DNA of 64,000 nucleotides, from the NCBI RefSeq assembly GCF_000729995.1, contig NZ_JNFG01000199.1:62001-126000 (forward strand), given 5' to 3'. Positions 1 to 9,044 of this stretch are shown here, in pieces (positions within the stretch are counted from its first letter, which is position 1; each line of letters begins with the position of its first letter). The notes beneath the pieces were generated by a model. That model saw only the letters and a list, made by a program, of their open reading frames with translations, was not told the origin of the DNA and made no database searches. The DNA comes from Caballeronia sordidicola. Its GTDB lineage: Bacteria > Pseudomonadota > Gammaproteobacteria > Burkholderiales > Burkholderiaceae. Both the position numbers and the translations under genes were made by a program.

Positions 1-1125
1 GATGGCGGCCAGCACGGCAAGCGGGATGGACGACGCAATGATCAGCGTGGAGCGCCAGCTTCCCAGGAACAATAGGATCATGAGCGAGGTCAGGGCGGCG
101 GCAATGATGCCTTCGCGCGCCACGCCGCTTACTGCGCCCTTCACGAATACGGACTGGTCACCCAGGGTCACGAGCTTGAGGCCGGGCGGCAGGGTCTCGC
201 GAATCAGCGGCAGCTTCGCCTTCACGCCCGCGATGATGTCGAGCGTGGAGGCCGAACCGTTTTTCAGAATGCTCATCAGCACAGCGCGGTGGCCGTCGAG
301 ACGCACGATATTGCTCTGCGGCGGATTGCCGTCGCGAACGTGTGCTATATCGCGGATATAGATGGTTGCACCATTGATCGTCTTGACGGGCAAGTTGTTC
401 AGTTCGTCGAGTGCAAGCGGGCTGTTGTTCAGCTTGATGTTGTATTCGAAGTCGCCGATCTTCTCGGTCCCCGCCGGCACGATCTGGTTCTGCTGCGCCA
501 ACGCGGTCGCTACGTCTGTAGCGGATAGCCGATCCGCCTGCAACGCGTGGGGATCCAGGTCGATCTGTACTTCGCGCGTCTTGCCGCCGTACGGTGTCGG
601 GATCGCCACGCCAGGCACGCTCACCAACGCCGGACGAATGAAGTTGGTCGCGTAGTCGGCAAGCTTCTGCTCGTCGATCGTGTTGCTGGTGAGGGCTATC
701 TGCAGGACCGGAACCGTTGACGCGTTGTAGTTCAGGATCTGAGGTGGGGTAATGCCCGGCGGCATCTGCTTGAGCACCGTCTGCGAGACGGAAGTGACTT
801 GAGCAGTCGCCGTCCGGATGTCGACAGTCGGCTGGAAGAATATCTTGACGATGCCGTAACCGCGGAACGACTGCGACTCAATATGCTGGACGTCGTTGAC
901 GGTCGTGCCGAGCGTGCGTTCGTAGTACGTGACAATCCGGCCAGACATGTCGTCTGGTTGAAGCCCTGCATAGTTCCAGATGACACTGATGACGGGAATG
1001 CGGATATCGGGAAAGATGTCCGTCGGCGTACGGAGTGCCGCGAGTGGACCGATCAACACGATCAGCATCGCCAGCACGATGAACGTATAGGGCCGAGACA
1101 AAGCTAATCGGACAATTTTCAACAT
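1..1125 (-). CDS. RND-family efflux permease, N-terminal part (runs off left edge)
   Basis: The 375 visible codons start at the ATG complement at 1123-1125 (MLKIVRLALSRPYTF) and continue past base 1. The first transmembrane helix lies at about residues 10-30. It is followed by the periplasmic porter region, with the family hallmark TPTDIFPDIRIPVI near residue 35 and IDLDPHALQAD near 200. The second membrane segment begins near residue 345 (IIAAALTSLMILLFLGSWR). This is the HAE1/acriflavin-resistance style of resistance-nodulation-division pump, an inner-membrane proton-driven exporter working with a periplasmic adaptor and an outer-membrane channel, neither visible here. A response regulator gene lies upstream on the same strand but is separated by a strong hairpin. 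The substrate cannot be read from this part. The assignment to the RND family is secure; heavy-metal versus drug export is not decided. Confidence 0.9.
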   Translation of the reverse strand, partial: MLKIVRLALSRPYTFIVLAMLIVLIGPLAALRTPTDIFPDIRIPVISVIWNYAGLQPDDMSGRIVTYYERTLGTTVNDVQHIESQSFRGYGIVKIFFQPTVDIRTATAQVTSVSQTVLKQMPPGITPPQILNYNASTVPVLQIALTSNTIDEQKLADYATNFIRPALVSVPGVAIPTPYGGKTREVQIDLDPHALQADRLSATDVATALAQQNQIVPAGTEKIGDFEYNIKLNNSPLALDELNNLPVKTINGATIYIRDIAHVRDGNPPQSNIVRLDGHRAVLMSILKNGSASTLDIIAGVKAKLPLIRETLPPGLKLVTLGDQSVFVKGAVSGVAREGIIAAALTSLMILLFLGSWRSTLIIASSIPLAVLAAI

Positions 1126-1377
1126 TGAGAACGGCTCCGTTCAGGGTGCGCGTGGTTAGCGCTGACTGAGTGACTTGATGACTTGATGAATTAAGGACAT
1201 CGGACCAATTGCGCAGTGACAGCGCCGGTGTCAGTCATTCTGGAAGGATCGGGTTAACACCCACGCACGGGAAAAATGAAACTAGTTTTAGTTTCGGGAA
1301 GGGCGGGTGCATGACGAAACTCGAGCGCAGCCACAAGGTGTTCCGCACCTTGTGGCTGCGCTCGATGTTTGGGGAAA
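1126..1377. promoter_or_regulatory. Intergenic region upstream of the RND permease gene
   Basis: This 250-base gap must carry the promoter of the efflux permease (transcribed leftward). It contains a short direct repeat, gacttgat twice, at 1171-1186. Near 1278-1295 there is an AT-rich inverted repeat with arms gaaact and agtttc, overlapping the palindrome aaactagttt. It also holds the long hairpin listed separately. Either repeat could be an operator for a pump regulator; no protein can be assigned. Confidence 0.35.
1321..1365 (-). terminator. Perfect 20-bp stem hairpin downstream of the response regulator gene
   Basis: Bases 1321-1340 and 1346-1365 are exact reverse complements, separated by the five-base loop ttccg. 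The hairpin begins 12 bases after the stop codon of the response regulator gene. On the leftward strand it is followed by GTTTCGTC, a poor U-tract. It probably ends or stabilises the regulator transcript and insulates the efflux gene. The stem is unusually long and perfect. Confidence 0.6.
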
Positions 1378-2052
1378 TTAGTCCAGCAAATAGCCGGAGC
1401 CGCGAATCGTGCGAATCGCCGGGCGGCCGCTCGCGTCATCCACTTTCTTTCTCAGACGCCCCACGTGGACGTCGATGAGGTTGGTGCCCGGATCGAAACG
1501 GCAGCCCCACACGCCTTCGAAGATCATCGTGCGTGTGAGCACCTGGCCCACATGACGCATCATGAATTCGAGCACGCGAAACTCGGTCGGCTGCAGGTCG
1601 AGCACGCGGCCATGAAGCGTGGCGCGGCGGCGCACAAGATTGAGCTCGAGACCATGCACGCGCAAGACCGTTTCGTCGGATGCGGGTCCGGCCTTGCGTC
1701 GAAGCAAGGCTTCCACGCGGGCGCGCATTTCATCGTGAGAGAAGGGCTTGGTGAGATAGTCGTCACCACCAGCTCGCAGTCCACGCACGCGGTCATCCAC
1801 GTGGCTCATTGAACTGACGATCAGCACAGGCGTGTCGATGCCGACGCCTCGCATGGTCGTCACAATGGTGAGGCCATCCAGGTCCGGCAACATGCGATCA
1901 AGCGTGACAATGTCATAACCGCCACCAATGGCTTTCGCAATACCATCGCGGCCGGTGCGGGCAACCTGGACCGTATACCCGGGTGCGGACAATGCGCGAG
2001 ACACTTCCTGCGCCATCAGTTCGTCGTCTTCTATGGCAAGTACTTTCGGCAT
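1378..2052 (-). CDS. OmpR/PhoB-family response regulator
   Basis: The protein has 224 residues. The receiver domain covers residues 1-115 with the acidic pair D10/D11 region (AIEDDE), the phospho-acceptor D52 (TLDRMLPD) and the conserved K102 (YLTKPF). The winged-helix output domain covers about 130-224 and ends in the typical IRTIRGSGYLLD. It is a cytoplasmic DNA-binding regulator controlled by a histidine kinase. The start is supported by GGAG nine bases upstream. No kinase gene is next to it: a LysR gene lies 39 bases upstream on the same strand, and the RND pump gene lies downstream beyond a hairpin. Control of the pump is a reasonable guess from position only. The target and signal are unknown. 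Confidence 0.93.
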   Translation of the reverse strand: MPKVLAIEDDELMAQEVSRALSAPGYTVQVARTGRDGIAKAIGGGYDIVTLDRMLPDLDGLTIVTTMRGVGIDTPVLIVSSMSHVDDRVRGLRAGGDDYLTKPFSHDEMRARVEALLRRKAGPASDETVLRVHGLELNLVRRRATLHGRVLDLQPTEFRVLEFMMRHVGQVLTRTMIFEGVWGCRFDPGTNLIDVHVGRLRKKVDDASGRPAIRTIRGSGYLLD

Positions 2053-2091
2053 TAAAACGCGCTCCAGAGTTGGGGATGCACGGAACGCACG

Positions 2092-3015
2092 TCAGGCCGC
2101 AGCACGAAGCCCTACCGCGTTATCAGGGGCACGGTACTGGCTCACCGAGAAGTCGATGAAATGCCGGACCTTCGCTGAAAGATAGTTGCGGCCCGTGTAG
2201 AGAATGGACACCTGACGCACGCCACCCGTAATCTGGAACTGGCCAAGGATGGGAAGCAAGAAGCCCTTCGCCAGATCGTCCTTTACCAGCGGTGCCGGCA
2301 GCAATGCGATCCCCATGTCCGCCAGCGCTGCGCAACGAACCGTTGCACTGCTGGTCGCGTGCAGTGCGTTGCCGGTCGCCACGCGATACACGCCGTTCTG
2401 ATCCGAGAATTCCCAATTGCGTGCGGAGCCGTCGGAGATCGACAGCAGGTGATGATGCGCGAGCGCGGCAGGATTAACGGGCGTGCCGTTCTGGGAGAGA
2501 TAACCGGGCGAGGCGACTGTCACCTCCTTGAACGCGGTCAGATGACGGCAGACCAGCGACGAGTTGGGCAGGTTGCGATCAGCAGAAAAACCAACATCGA
2601 AACCGCCTTCTATTAGCTCTATGGGCGAATCATAAGTGGTCACGTCAAAGCCAATGCGCGGATAGGCTGCCCGATACGCAGCAAGCAGGTTGCTCAAGCC
2701 GCATGCGGCATACGTAGTCGACGCCGCTACGCGCAATGTGCCGCTGAGGTCCCGGGTCGAGCGTACGAGATTCTCTTCAATCGTATCGAGTTGCTGGATG
2801 ATCGTGCGGCAACCATCCACGTAGGCCTGTCCTGCTTCGGTCAACGAGAGCCGACGGGTGGAGCGGTTCAGTAAGCGCATGTTCAAGTGCGCTTCCAGCA
2901 TGCTGATGCTACGGGTGACTGCTGCGGCCGACATGCCAAGTTGCCTGGCGGCCATGCTGAAGCTGGTGAGATCGACGACGCGGGTGAACACGCGCATTGC
3001 TTGTAGCTGATTCAT
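2092..3015 (-). CDS. LysR-family transcriptional regulator
   Basis: The protein has 307 residues when started at MNQLQAMRVF (ATG complement 3013-3015). A longer reading back to a GTG at 3045 would add ten residues not expected in the family. The N-terminal winged helix-turn-helix is at about residues 3-62 (FTRVVDLTSFSMAARQLGMS, then SAAAVTRSISMLE). The effector-binding domain occupies roughly 90-295, with a typical SPGYL segment. It resembles the CrgA/DsdC-like subgroup common in Burkholderia. It lies upstream of and collinear with the response regulator gene (39-base gap), so the two may be cotranscribed. It is divergent from the porin gene, which is another candidate target. The effector is unknown. 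Confidence 0.9.
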   Translation of the reverse strand: MNQLQAMRVFTRVVDLTSFSMAARQLGMSAAAVTRSISMLEAHLNMRLLNRSTRRLSLTEAGQAYVDGCRTIIQQLDTIEENLVRSTRDLSGTLRVAASTTYAACGLSNLLAAYRAAYPRIGFDVTTYDSPIELIEGGFDVGFSADRNLPNSSLVCRHLTAFKEVTVASPGYLSQNGTPVNPAALAHHHLLSISDGSARNWEFSDQNGVYRVATGNALHATSSATVRCAALADMGIALLPAPLVKDDLAKGFLLPILGQFQITGGVRQVSILYTGRNYLSAKVRHFIDFSVSQYRAPDNAVGLRAAA

Positions 3016-3472
3016 GACGGGCAGCCTGTATCGATTTGACTGCACGCATGATCTGCTCCGCGACGTAACAAGGACACGCCTGCTTCATTAAGTCTTTTTT
3101 AACTTTGTCGGCTGTTCTTAAGGCAACCATAAATCAATGGCGTGGCGCATTCGATACACGCAAACCCTCGATGATGGAGGTGTCACAAAAGAAGAATGTC
3201 GCTCAAACCTAGCGCACGTCTGCGTTCGCGCTGATTGCGCGCGCCTCGCTTGCGAAAATTGAAAGTCTGTCATTCAGTTCGACCACGCTGCCTGGCGCCA
3301 CTCGCTCCGTAGACTTCGATGCTCTGAGGTCAGGGCCGCACTCAACGCTGCATGTCCTCCTGCTCGAAGCGTTGTCCGCTTCGCTTGGTGCTTTGTTTAG
3401 CGCAATGCCAAAGTCACGCAGCGTTGCAAGCTGCCTCCTGTCCCGGAACCCGTTATCTATGTGGAGTTCAAG
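3016..3472. promoter_or_regulatory. Divergent intergenic region between LysR gene and porin gene
   Basis: About 460 bases without a convincing gene. It should hold the leftward promoter of the LysR gene and the rightward promoter of the porin gene. An AT-rich block at about 3080-3140 is the most promoter-like part. A long antisense reading frame that continues into the porin gene is a byproduct of codon bias and is not a gene. The porin ribosome-binding site gtggag is at 3461-3466. I could not identify a specific operator. Confidence 0.4.
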
Positions 3473-4639
3473 ATGAAGAAAGTTCTGTTGGCTGCAACTA
3501 TTTCCAGCCTGTTCGCAGTAGCCGCTCACGCACAAAGCAGCGTCACGCTGTATGGCGTGATCGATGCCGGCGTGGTGTACGCGAACAACGCGCACACGCC
3601 GGGTTCGGCTACGTCGGGTCAATCGTGGGGTGTGGGTAGCGGCAACGTCAGCGACACGCTGTGGGGCTTGAAGGGCAGCGAAGACCTGGGTGGCGGCATG
3701 CATGCCATCTTCAAGTTGGAAGACGGCTTCAACGTGAACAACGGCGCATTCACGCAGTCTAACGAGATCTTCGGACGTCAGGCGTATGTGGGTTTGCAAT
3801 CGAACCAGTACGGTACGGTGACGCTCGGCAAGCAGTACGATTCCACGGTTGATTATCTGGCGCCGCTGTCGGAAGCCGGGCAAGGCCTGGGCAACAACCT
3901 GGCCGCCCACCCGTTCGATAACGACAATCTGGACAATAGCTTCAGCATCAGCAACTCGGTGAAGTTTGCGAGCATTGACTACGCCGGTTTCAAGTTCGGC
4001 GGCTTGTACGGCTTTTCGAACAAGGCGGGCGCGTTCTCGGACAATCGCGCTTATAGCGCAGGCGCGTCTTACTCCAATGGCCCGTTGAGCATCGCTGCGT
4101 CGTATTTGCAGATCAACAACCCCGGCCAGAGCGATAACGCGAATGGTGCTGTGTCGGGAGCGAATAACACATCGACGTTCGTCGCGGCACGTCAACGCAC
4201 GTTCGGTGGTGGTGTCAACTACGCTTTCGGGCCGGCTACGGTTGGCTTCGTGTACACCCACACGAAGCTTGACGGTCTCGATGCGATCAACATGAACGAC
4301 GGTTATACGGCCTTGTCGGGCAACAGCCTGCGTCTGGACAACTATGAAGTGAATACACGTTATGCGTTGACGCCGGCCATGAGTCTCGAAGGCGCCTACA
4401 CGTTCACGAACGGCTCATTCAACACGGCCGCTGGCGATGCAAAGCCGAAGTATCATCAGTTCTCGCTGCTTGCCGACTATGACCTGAGCAAACGCACGGA
4501 CGTGTATGCGGAAGGCGTGTTTCAACATGCGTCGGGAGGCGACGGTACGGTGCTGGGCGACGCAGCCATCAACGGCCTGAGCCCGTCTACGACGGACAAG
4601 CAAGTGGCTGTGACGGTTGGCATGCGTCACCGGTTCTGA
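3473..4639 (+). CDS. Trimeric outer-membrane porin (Gram-negative porin family)
   Basis: The protein has 388 residues. It has a Sec signal peptide (MKKVLLAATISSLFAVAAHA, cleavage before QSS) and then SSVTLYGVIDAG, the signature beginning of beta-proteobacterial 16-strand porins. It ends in the C-terminal Phe (VGMRHRF) used by the BAM complex. The eyelet-region motif GLKGSEDLGGGMHAIFKLE is present near residue 65. It forms a general diffusion channel in the outer membrane. The start at 3473 is preferred over a GTG at 3461 because the GTG itself belongs to the gtggag ribosome-binding site and only the later ATG gives a proper leader. A rho-independent terminator follows at 4667. It is a stand-alone gene. 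Confidence 0.95.
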   Translation: MKKVLLAATISSLFAVAAHAQSSVTLYGVIDAGVVYANNAHTPGSATSGQSWGVGSGNVSDTLWGLKGSEDLGGGMHAIFKLEDGFNVNNGAFTQSNEIFGRQAYVGLQSNQYGTVTLGKQYDSTVDYLAPLSEAGQGLGNNLAAHPFDNDNLDNSFSISNSVKFASIDYAGFKFGGLYGFSNKAGAFSDNRAYSAGASYSNGPLSIAASYLQINNPGQSDNANGAVSGANNTSTFVAARQRTFGGGVNYAFGPATVGFVYTHTKLDGLDAINMNDGYTALSGNSLRLDNYEVNTRYALTPAMSLEGAYTFTNGSFNTAAGDAKPKYHQFSLLADYDLSKRTDVYAEGVFQHASGGDGTVLGDAAINGLSPSTTDKQVAVTVGMRHRF

Positions 4640-4666
4640 GTTGCAGGGTGTGAGTTGATCAAGGAT

Positions 4667-4701
4667 CGACGCCGCGTGGTTTCATGCGGCGTCGGTTTTT
4701 T
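4667..4701 (+). terminator. Rho-independent terminator of the porin gene
   Basis: A nine-base stem, cgacgccgc (4667-4675) pairing with gcggcgtcg (4686-4694), has a ten-base loop and is followed by gtttttt. It lies 28 bases after the porin stop codon. Confidence 0.92.
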
Positions 4702-4838
4702 GATTGTGGATGGGTCTGCGAGGCGGCTAAAAAAGCGTTGAAAACAGCAGCGGGCTGTGCCGCTGCCACATCTTCATGAACGCGTAGCTGTAAGGCGGCT
4801 CAGCACACGCACGATAAACGTGGCGGCCGCACGCATGA

Positions 4839-5213
4839 TCAACTCGGTATCTGGCTCACTTCAAACGATTGCGGCACTGGCTTGACGATAGCGTCCTGCA
4901 GGCGCTCGAGGCTGGATTGAGGAATCGCAAAACCGGCCCAGCCGAGCCCGGTATGACGCAACAACAAAACGACCCCGTCGAACAGCGGATTCTTGTCCAG
5001 GTACCAGCACGGATCAATTTCGATCACATAGTTATGCGTGCGCGACGGTTCGTGCGGCAAGGCTGGCGAGAGCCCCGAACGGATGTGGCTGAGACGTTCG
5101 ATCAACAAGTCGATGTCTTCGACATCCAGGATTGCCGCGTTCGATCCAATATCGAAGCGCACTGCCTGACGCCCGGAATCGTGGACCGCCTCGACTAATA
5201 GTGTTTGGTACAT
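4839..5213 (-). CDS. Hypothetical protein, 124 residues
   Basis: A small acidic soluble protein with no signal peptide or membrane segment. It begins MYQTLLVEAVHDSG. A conserved-looking core reads IDPCWYLDKNPLFDGVVLLLRHTGLGWAGF near residues 65-95. The start at 5213 is chosen because GGGGAG lies seven bases upstream. Two in-frame upstream ATGs (5228 and 5243) lack a ribosome-binding site, and the first of them overlaps that site. Codon use matches the surroundings, so it is probably real. I do not recognise the family. It is transcribed leftward with no obvious partner. Confidence 0.65.
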   Translation of the reverse strand: MYQTLLVEAVHDSGRQAVRFDIGSNAAILDVEDIDLLIERLSHIRSGLSPALPHEPSRTHNYVIEIDPCWYLDKNPLFDGVVLLLRHTGLGWAGFAIPQSSLERLQDAIVKPVPQSFEVSQIPS

Positions 5214-5415
5214 CGCGAAACTCCCCATGTGGAATCGGTCCATTCATTATGTGATTCCGGGAGTCGTGAAGTCTGAAACAATGCTATCGAAGCATGAAGT
5301 TTTTTTTAGATTTGATCGGGTCATGCATGTTCCCGGGGAGTCTTGGGAAAGAAAAACGAAAGCATTGCCGTAGGAGATATTCGCAATCAACCGCTCTCTT
5401 TGTGCATGAGTTGGT

Positions 5416-6630
5416 TCATATGCTCAGGATGGTCTCTATCTCCGCAACAGCGGTTGCTGTTCCGGTTTCCTGTGCCATCTGTTTTCCCAGTGTCGAAACT
5501 CGCTGTCTTGTCTCTGCGCGCTGCGCAAATCTGATCGCCTGTTCAAGTTTCTCCCGGTCCAGCTTGCGCGTTGATACTCCGCGGTCTGCTACGCCCAAGC
5601 GGTTCAGTTGATGAGCCCAGAAAAACTGGTCTCCAGCAAAAGGCAACACGACCGATGGCACCCCTGCACGGCACGCCGAGTGTGTCGTGCCGCTACCACC
5701 ATGATGTATAACCAGCGACGTACGGGGAAATAGCCATTGATGGGGTGTTTCTTCGATGATGAAGAAATTATCGGGCATTACCATGTCAGGGGTGCCAGAC
5801 CAGCCTGGATACAAGAGCACCCGGAGCCCTTTCGCTGCGTCTATGAAAACATCAAGCATGGCTTTCTGGTCGAATCCGACCATGCTGCCGAACCCCAGAT
5901 AAACCGGCGGTTCACCCGCATCCAGAAATGCTTCAAGGGCCGCTGGGGGCGCCCAGGCATCCGGAGGGGCCACCCATTGCCCGCACAGTCTGGTGTGCGC
6001 AGGCCAGTCCCGTGGTGCGGGCACCAGAGTAGGGGAGACGCCATACAGCATGGGGTGCTCTGTCCATGGCTTCTGGCGTGGTGGCAGTCTTAGCACGCTC
6101 CTTCTCGCCTGATTTGTCGCTTTGCGGAAAGCGTGCCATAGCAGACTATTCACTGCTTGATGGCTTGTCCGATTCAACACTGCAGGGATCCAGCGAGGAG
6201 GAAGAAACGGCGAGGCAAATGCATGTGTCGGGGAGATGGGTATCAGGCCAGCGCCGATAACCTGTATGCCAAGATGCTCGCCTACGGATAAGCCCACGAA
6301 GGCGGCCAGTCCCGACACAATCAGCCCGTCGCAGCCTGTAGCCGCTTGGGCGATCTGTTGCATCCAGCTGTGCGCCTGAGCGTTTGCGATACGCGCCAAA
6401 CCCGCGGCTGTAGCGTTGACGCCCTTGCCGCTGGACACCAGGGCGCTCAACTCGTCTTGCATGTTTCCGCTCAACGCCGCATGAGGAACCCCCAGGGCGC
6501 GAGCGCTCCCAAGCGTTGCCCCATCGGCGAGCAGGGTGACGTCGTGTCCCGCATCTATCAAGGCGCGGCACAGTACAGCCAGGGGTCTCGTGTCGCCTTC
6601 GGTGCCGTAGGTCAATGCCAGGAGTTTCAT
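5416..6630 (-). CDS. GT1/UGT-like glycosyltransferase
   Basis: The protein has 404 residues. The N-terminal acceptor-side Rossmann half starts MKLLALTYGTEGDTRPLAVLCRAL and resembles the glycosyltransferase-28 N-terminal family. The C-terminal nucleotide-sugar-binding half carries HHGGSGTTHSACRAGVP at about 308-324, followed by PFAGDQFFWA. This is the donor-binding signature of the UDP/TDP-sugar family that includes macrolide, sterol and rhamnolipid glycosyltransferases. The enzyme is cytoplasmic or membrane-peripheral and transfers a sugar to a lipid or small molecule. It lies 72 bases downstream of an ABC exporter gene on the same strand, suggesting that a glycosylated product may be exported. 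It is not RhlB in any provable way: no rhlA-like gene is nearby. Confidence 0.88.
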   Translation of the reverse strand: MKLLALTYGTEGDTRPLAVLCRALIDAGHDVTLLADGATLGSARALGVPHAALSGNMQDELSALVSSGKGVNATAAGLARIANAQAHSWMQQIAQAATGCDGLIVSGLAAFVGLSVGEHLGIQVIGAGLIPISPTHAFASPFLPPRWIPAVLNRTSHQAVNSLLWHAFRKATNQARRSVLRLPPRQKPWTEHPMLYGVSPTLVPAPRDWPAHTRLCGQWVAPPDAWAPPAALEAFLDAGEPPVYLGFGSMVGFDQKAMLDVFIDAAKGLRVLLYPGWSGTPDMVMPDNFFIIEETPHQWLFPRTSLVIHHGGSGTTHSACRAGVPSVVLPFAGDQFFWAHQLNRLGVADRGVSTRKLDREKLEQAIRFAQRAETRQRVSTLGKQMAQETGTATAVAEIETILSI

Positions 6631-6674
6631 CTGAAGCCCATTTAGTGCTAACTCGGGATGTAGAGAAGATGCAG

Positions 6675-6697
6675 CGGTCCGGGGCCTACCCGGACCG
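6675..6697 (-). terminator. Short GC-rich hairpin between ABC exporter and glycosyltransferase genes
   Basis: Arms cggtccgg (6675-6682) and ccggaccg (6690-6697) with a seven-base loop lie just after the exporter stop codon at 6703. There is no U-tract on the leftward strand. It may lower read-through into the glycosyltransferase gene or protect the exporter mRNA rather than terminate fully. Confidence 0.4.
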
Positions 6698-6702
6698 TCG
6701 AA

Positions 6703-8583
6703 TCATTTCCCCGTGCTTAACGTAGGATCGTTGGCATAACCGCTTGGCAAGTGGACGGTTTTTGCCGCGCTCGCCGGCTCTGCATGATCGGTTGTCAGGC
6801 CGAGCGCTTGCCGTTCGAACAACCGCCGGTACAAGCCGTTGTGAAGTTGGATCAGCTTCTCATGGCTGCCTTCCTCCGCAATCCTGCCCTTGTCGAGTAC
6901 CAGCAGCCTGTCTAGCGCGCGCACCGTCGAAAGCCGGTGAGCAACTACCACCGTCGTGCGGCCGACCATCAACCGTTCCATTGCCTGCTGGATCAGCACT
7001 TCGCTCTCGCTGTCGAGGCTCGATGTTGCTTCGTCCAGAATCAGGATGGGCGCATCCGCGAGGAACGCCCGGGCAATCGCCACACGCTGACGTTCACCAC
7101 CTGACAGCTTGATGCCGCGCTCACCCACGAGCGTTTCATAACCCTGAGGCAGCGCCGCGATGAAATCGTGGGCGCTGGCCTGCCTTGCGGCCCGCTCGAT
7201 TTCCGCGCGGGTTGCACCCGGCCGCGCGTACGCAATGTTCTCAGCGAGCGAGCGGTGGAACAGCACCGGCTCTTGCTGGACGATCGCGATCTGGCCGCGC
7301 AGCGACGCTTGGCCTACATCGGCAATGTTCTGCCCGTCGATCATGATCCGGCCGCCCGAGATGTCGTACAGCCGCTGGATAAGCTTGATCAACGTCGTCT
7401 TGCCGGACCCCGAGTGGCCGATCAACCCGACACGCTCCCCCGGCGCAATCCGCACCGAGAAGTCGTCATAGAGCGGCTTCGCGTGGCCGTCATAGCTGAA
7501 GGTCACATGCTCGAAGCGGATCTCGCCTTCACGGATCGCGATCGGCCCGGCGTCGGGCTTGTCTTCCACGCCGAGAGGCTGACCTTCAAGTGAAACCAGC
7601 TCTTCCATGTCGTTGACCGAACGCTGCAAATTGCGCACGTGCATCCCGACTTCGCGCAGATAACCCTGCAACATGAAGAACATGGTCAGCGTGAACGTGA
7701 TGTCGCCCACGCTGGCTTTGTCGGCTTCCCACAGCAACAGCGCAGCGCCCAGGATTGCCGCCTGCATGAGCACCAGCATGCCTCCCTGCACACCGCCGTT
7801 GATCGTGCCGCGTGACCACGTGCGCCGCGTGCGGTGACGCCACTTGCGGATCACGCGGGCAAGCCGCGCTTCCTCGCGCGTTTCCGCACCGAAGGCCTTG
7901 ACCACGGTGTTGCAGCTCACCGCATCGGCCAGCGCACCGCCCATGCGGGTATCCCACGCGTTGCCCAGGCGAGCGGCCGGCGCAACGAAGCCGAGCGACA
8001 GGCCAACCGTCACCGCGATATAGAGCAGTGACCCAAGGCCAACGACCACGCCCATCACCGCCCAGTGCATGCCGAGCAGCACGGTTGCGCCGACCAGCAT
8101 CACCAGTGACGGGAGCAGGGCGATGAGCAACGTGTCGTTGAGCAGGTCGAGCGCCCACATGCCGCGCGTGATCTTGCGCACGGTCGAGCCGGCGAAGCTG
8201 TTGCCGTGCCAGTCAGCGGAAAACCGTTGCACGCGATGAAACGCGTTGGCGGCAATCTCGCTCATCATCTTGAGTGTCAACACGATGATGTTCATGAAAA
8301 CGAGCTGACGCAGCAGCGTGCCGGCCAGCCCGAGGCAAGCCAGGATGCTGAACGCGGTCGTGGCTGCACGCCAAGCCAGCTCCTTGCCGGCCGCGCCCGC
8401 GGCGAGCGCATCCACGAGCCGGCCTGCGAAGAGCGGCGTGAGGACATCGGCGAGTGCCGACAGCAAGGCGAGCACAACAATGGCGACGATGCGCCACGGC
8501 TGTTTGCCCCAGTGAACCACAGTGAAACCGAGAACGTCCTTGAACGCCCGTCCGCCGAAATCGAGTTTTTTTGTGTAAGCCAT
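6703..8583 (-). CDS. ABC exporter, fused membrane and ATPase domains
   Basis: The protein has 626 residues when started at MAYTKKLDFGG; a TTG at 8604 would add seven residues. The membrane domain (about 30-330) has six hydrophobic segments and the ATPase domain spans about 350-590. Visible motifs are Walker A GHSGSGKTT near 388, Q-loop VQQEPVLF, signature LSGGERQR near 492, Walker B ILILDEATSSLD near 513 and the switch histidine in VVVAHRLSTV. It is an inner-membrane half-transporter that homodimerises, of the MsbA/lipid or multidrug exporter type. A glycosyltransferase gene follows on the same strand. The substrate is unknown; the neighbour suggests a glycosylated or lipid product. Confidence 0.92.
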   Translation of the reverse strand: MAYTKKLDFGGRAFKDVLGFTVVHWGKQPWRIVAIVVLALLSALADVLTPLFAGRLVDALAAGAAGKELAWRAATTAFSILACLGLAGTLLRQLVFMNIIVLTLKMMSEIAANAFHRVQRFSADWHGNSFAGSTVRKITRGMWALDLLNDTLLIALLPSLVMLVGATVLLGMHWAVMGVVVGLGSLLYIAVTVGLSLGFVAPAARLGNAWDTRMGGALADAVSCNTVVKAFGAETREEARLARVIRKWRHRTRRTWSRGTINGGVQGGMLVLMQAAILGAALLLWEADKASVGDITFTLTMFFMLQGYLREVGMHVRNLQRSVNDMEELVSLEGQPLGVEDKPDAGPIAIREGEIRFEHVTFSYDGHAKPLYDDFSVRIAPGERVGLIGHSGSGKTTLIKLIQRLYDISGGRIMIDGQNIADVGQASLRGQIAIVQQEPVLFHRSLAENIAYARPGATRAEIERAARQASAHDFIAALPQGYETLVGERGIKLSGGERQRVAIARAFLADAPILILDEATSSLDSESEVLIQQAMERLMVGRTTVVVAHRLSTVRALDRLLVLDKGRIAEEGSHEKLIQLHNGLYRRLFERQALGLTTDHAEPASAAKTVHLPSGYANDPTLSTGK

Positions 8584-9044
8584 TTGCCACAGCCCGAGGC
8601 GCAAAACGCGACGAGGCTATCCGGTCGAGAGAGATGAGAGCGACAGCCGGAGCGCACCTGCATGAGCGGGCGAACTAACAACGAGACTGTCTGGAAATGG
8701 CGCAGGCTGCTGTGCCCGCGCTGACGGCGACCTAAACTGGCCGGCGCGCCGGGCAAGGGACGGCGGTAATGAATGTGAGCATCTTTTCGCCTCCCTTTGA
8801 GAAATGAAGCTTGCGTGAGGTGGTACCTGAGGTGGGACCGGGCGGCCATCCACGTCCCAATATTATCAGGCACTTATGGCGCTTGCCAACCCCTTTCGGC
8901 CGAGCACATGTTGTCGAGCCGATACGGTCCGAGCGACTGCTGCATAGGACTGCATAGCCGCCACGCGATCAATCAGGACGCTTGAACGTCCCTTCAACAC
9001 AGGGACATTAAGGAAAAGACCAGGCTCGGGCTGGGCTCTCCGGC
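8584..9044. other. Intergenic region without a recognisable gene
   Basis: A 460-base stretch between two leftward genes. It must contain the exporter promoter, most likely near its left end. A small inverted repeat, gtccct (8988-8993) with agggac (9001-9006), lies downstream of the PEP-mutase-like gene and could be a weak terminator. Short reading frames in it have low-complexity, Arg/Ser-rich translations typical of non-coding GC-rich DNA. Confidence 0.4.

Noticed and set aside
3209..4261. Long leftward reading frame (350 codons) antisense to the porin gene
   Set aside because: It mirrors the porin codon pattern, has a low-complexity Arg/Val-rich translation and no ribosome-binding site; the porin with leader and terminator explains the DNA.
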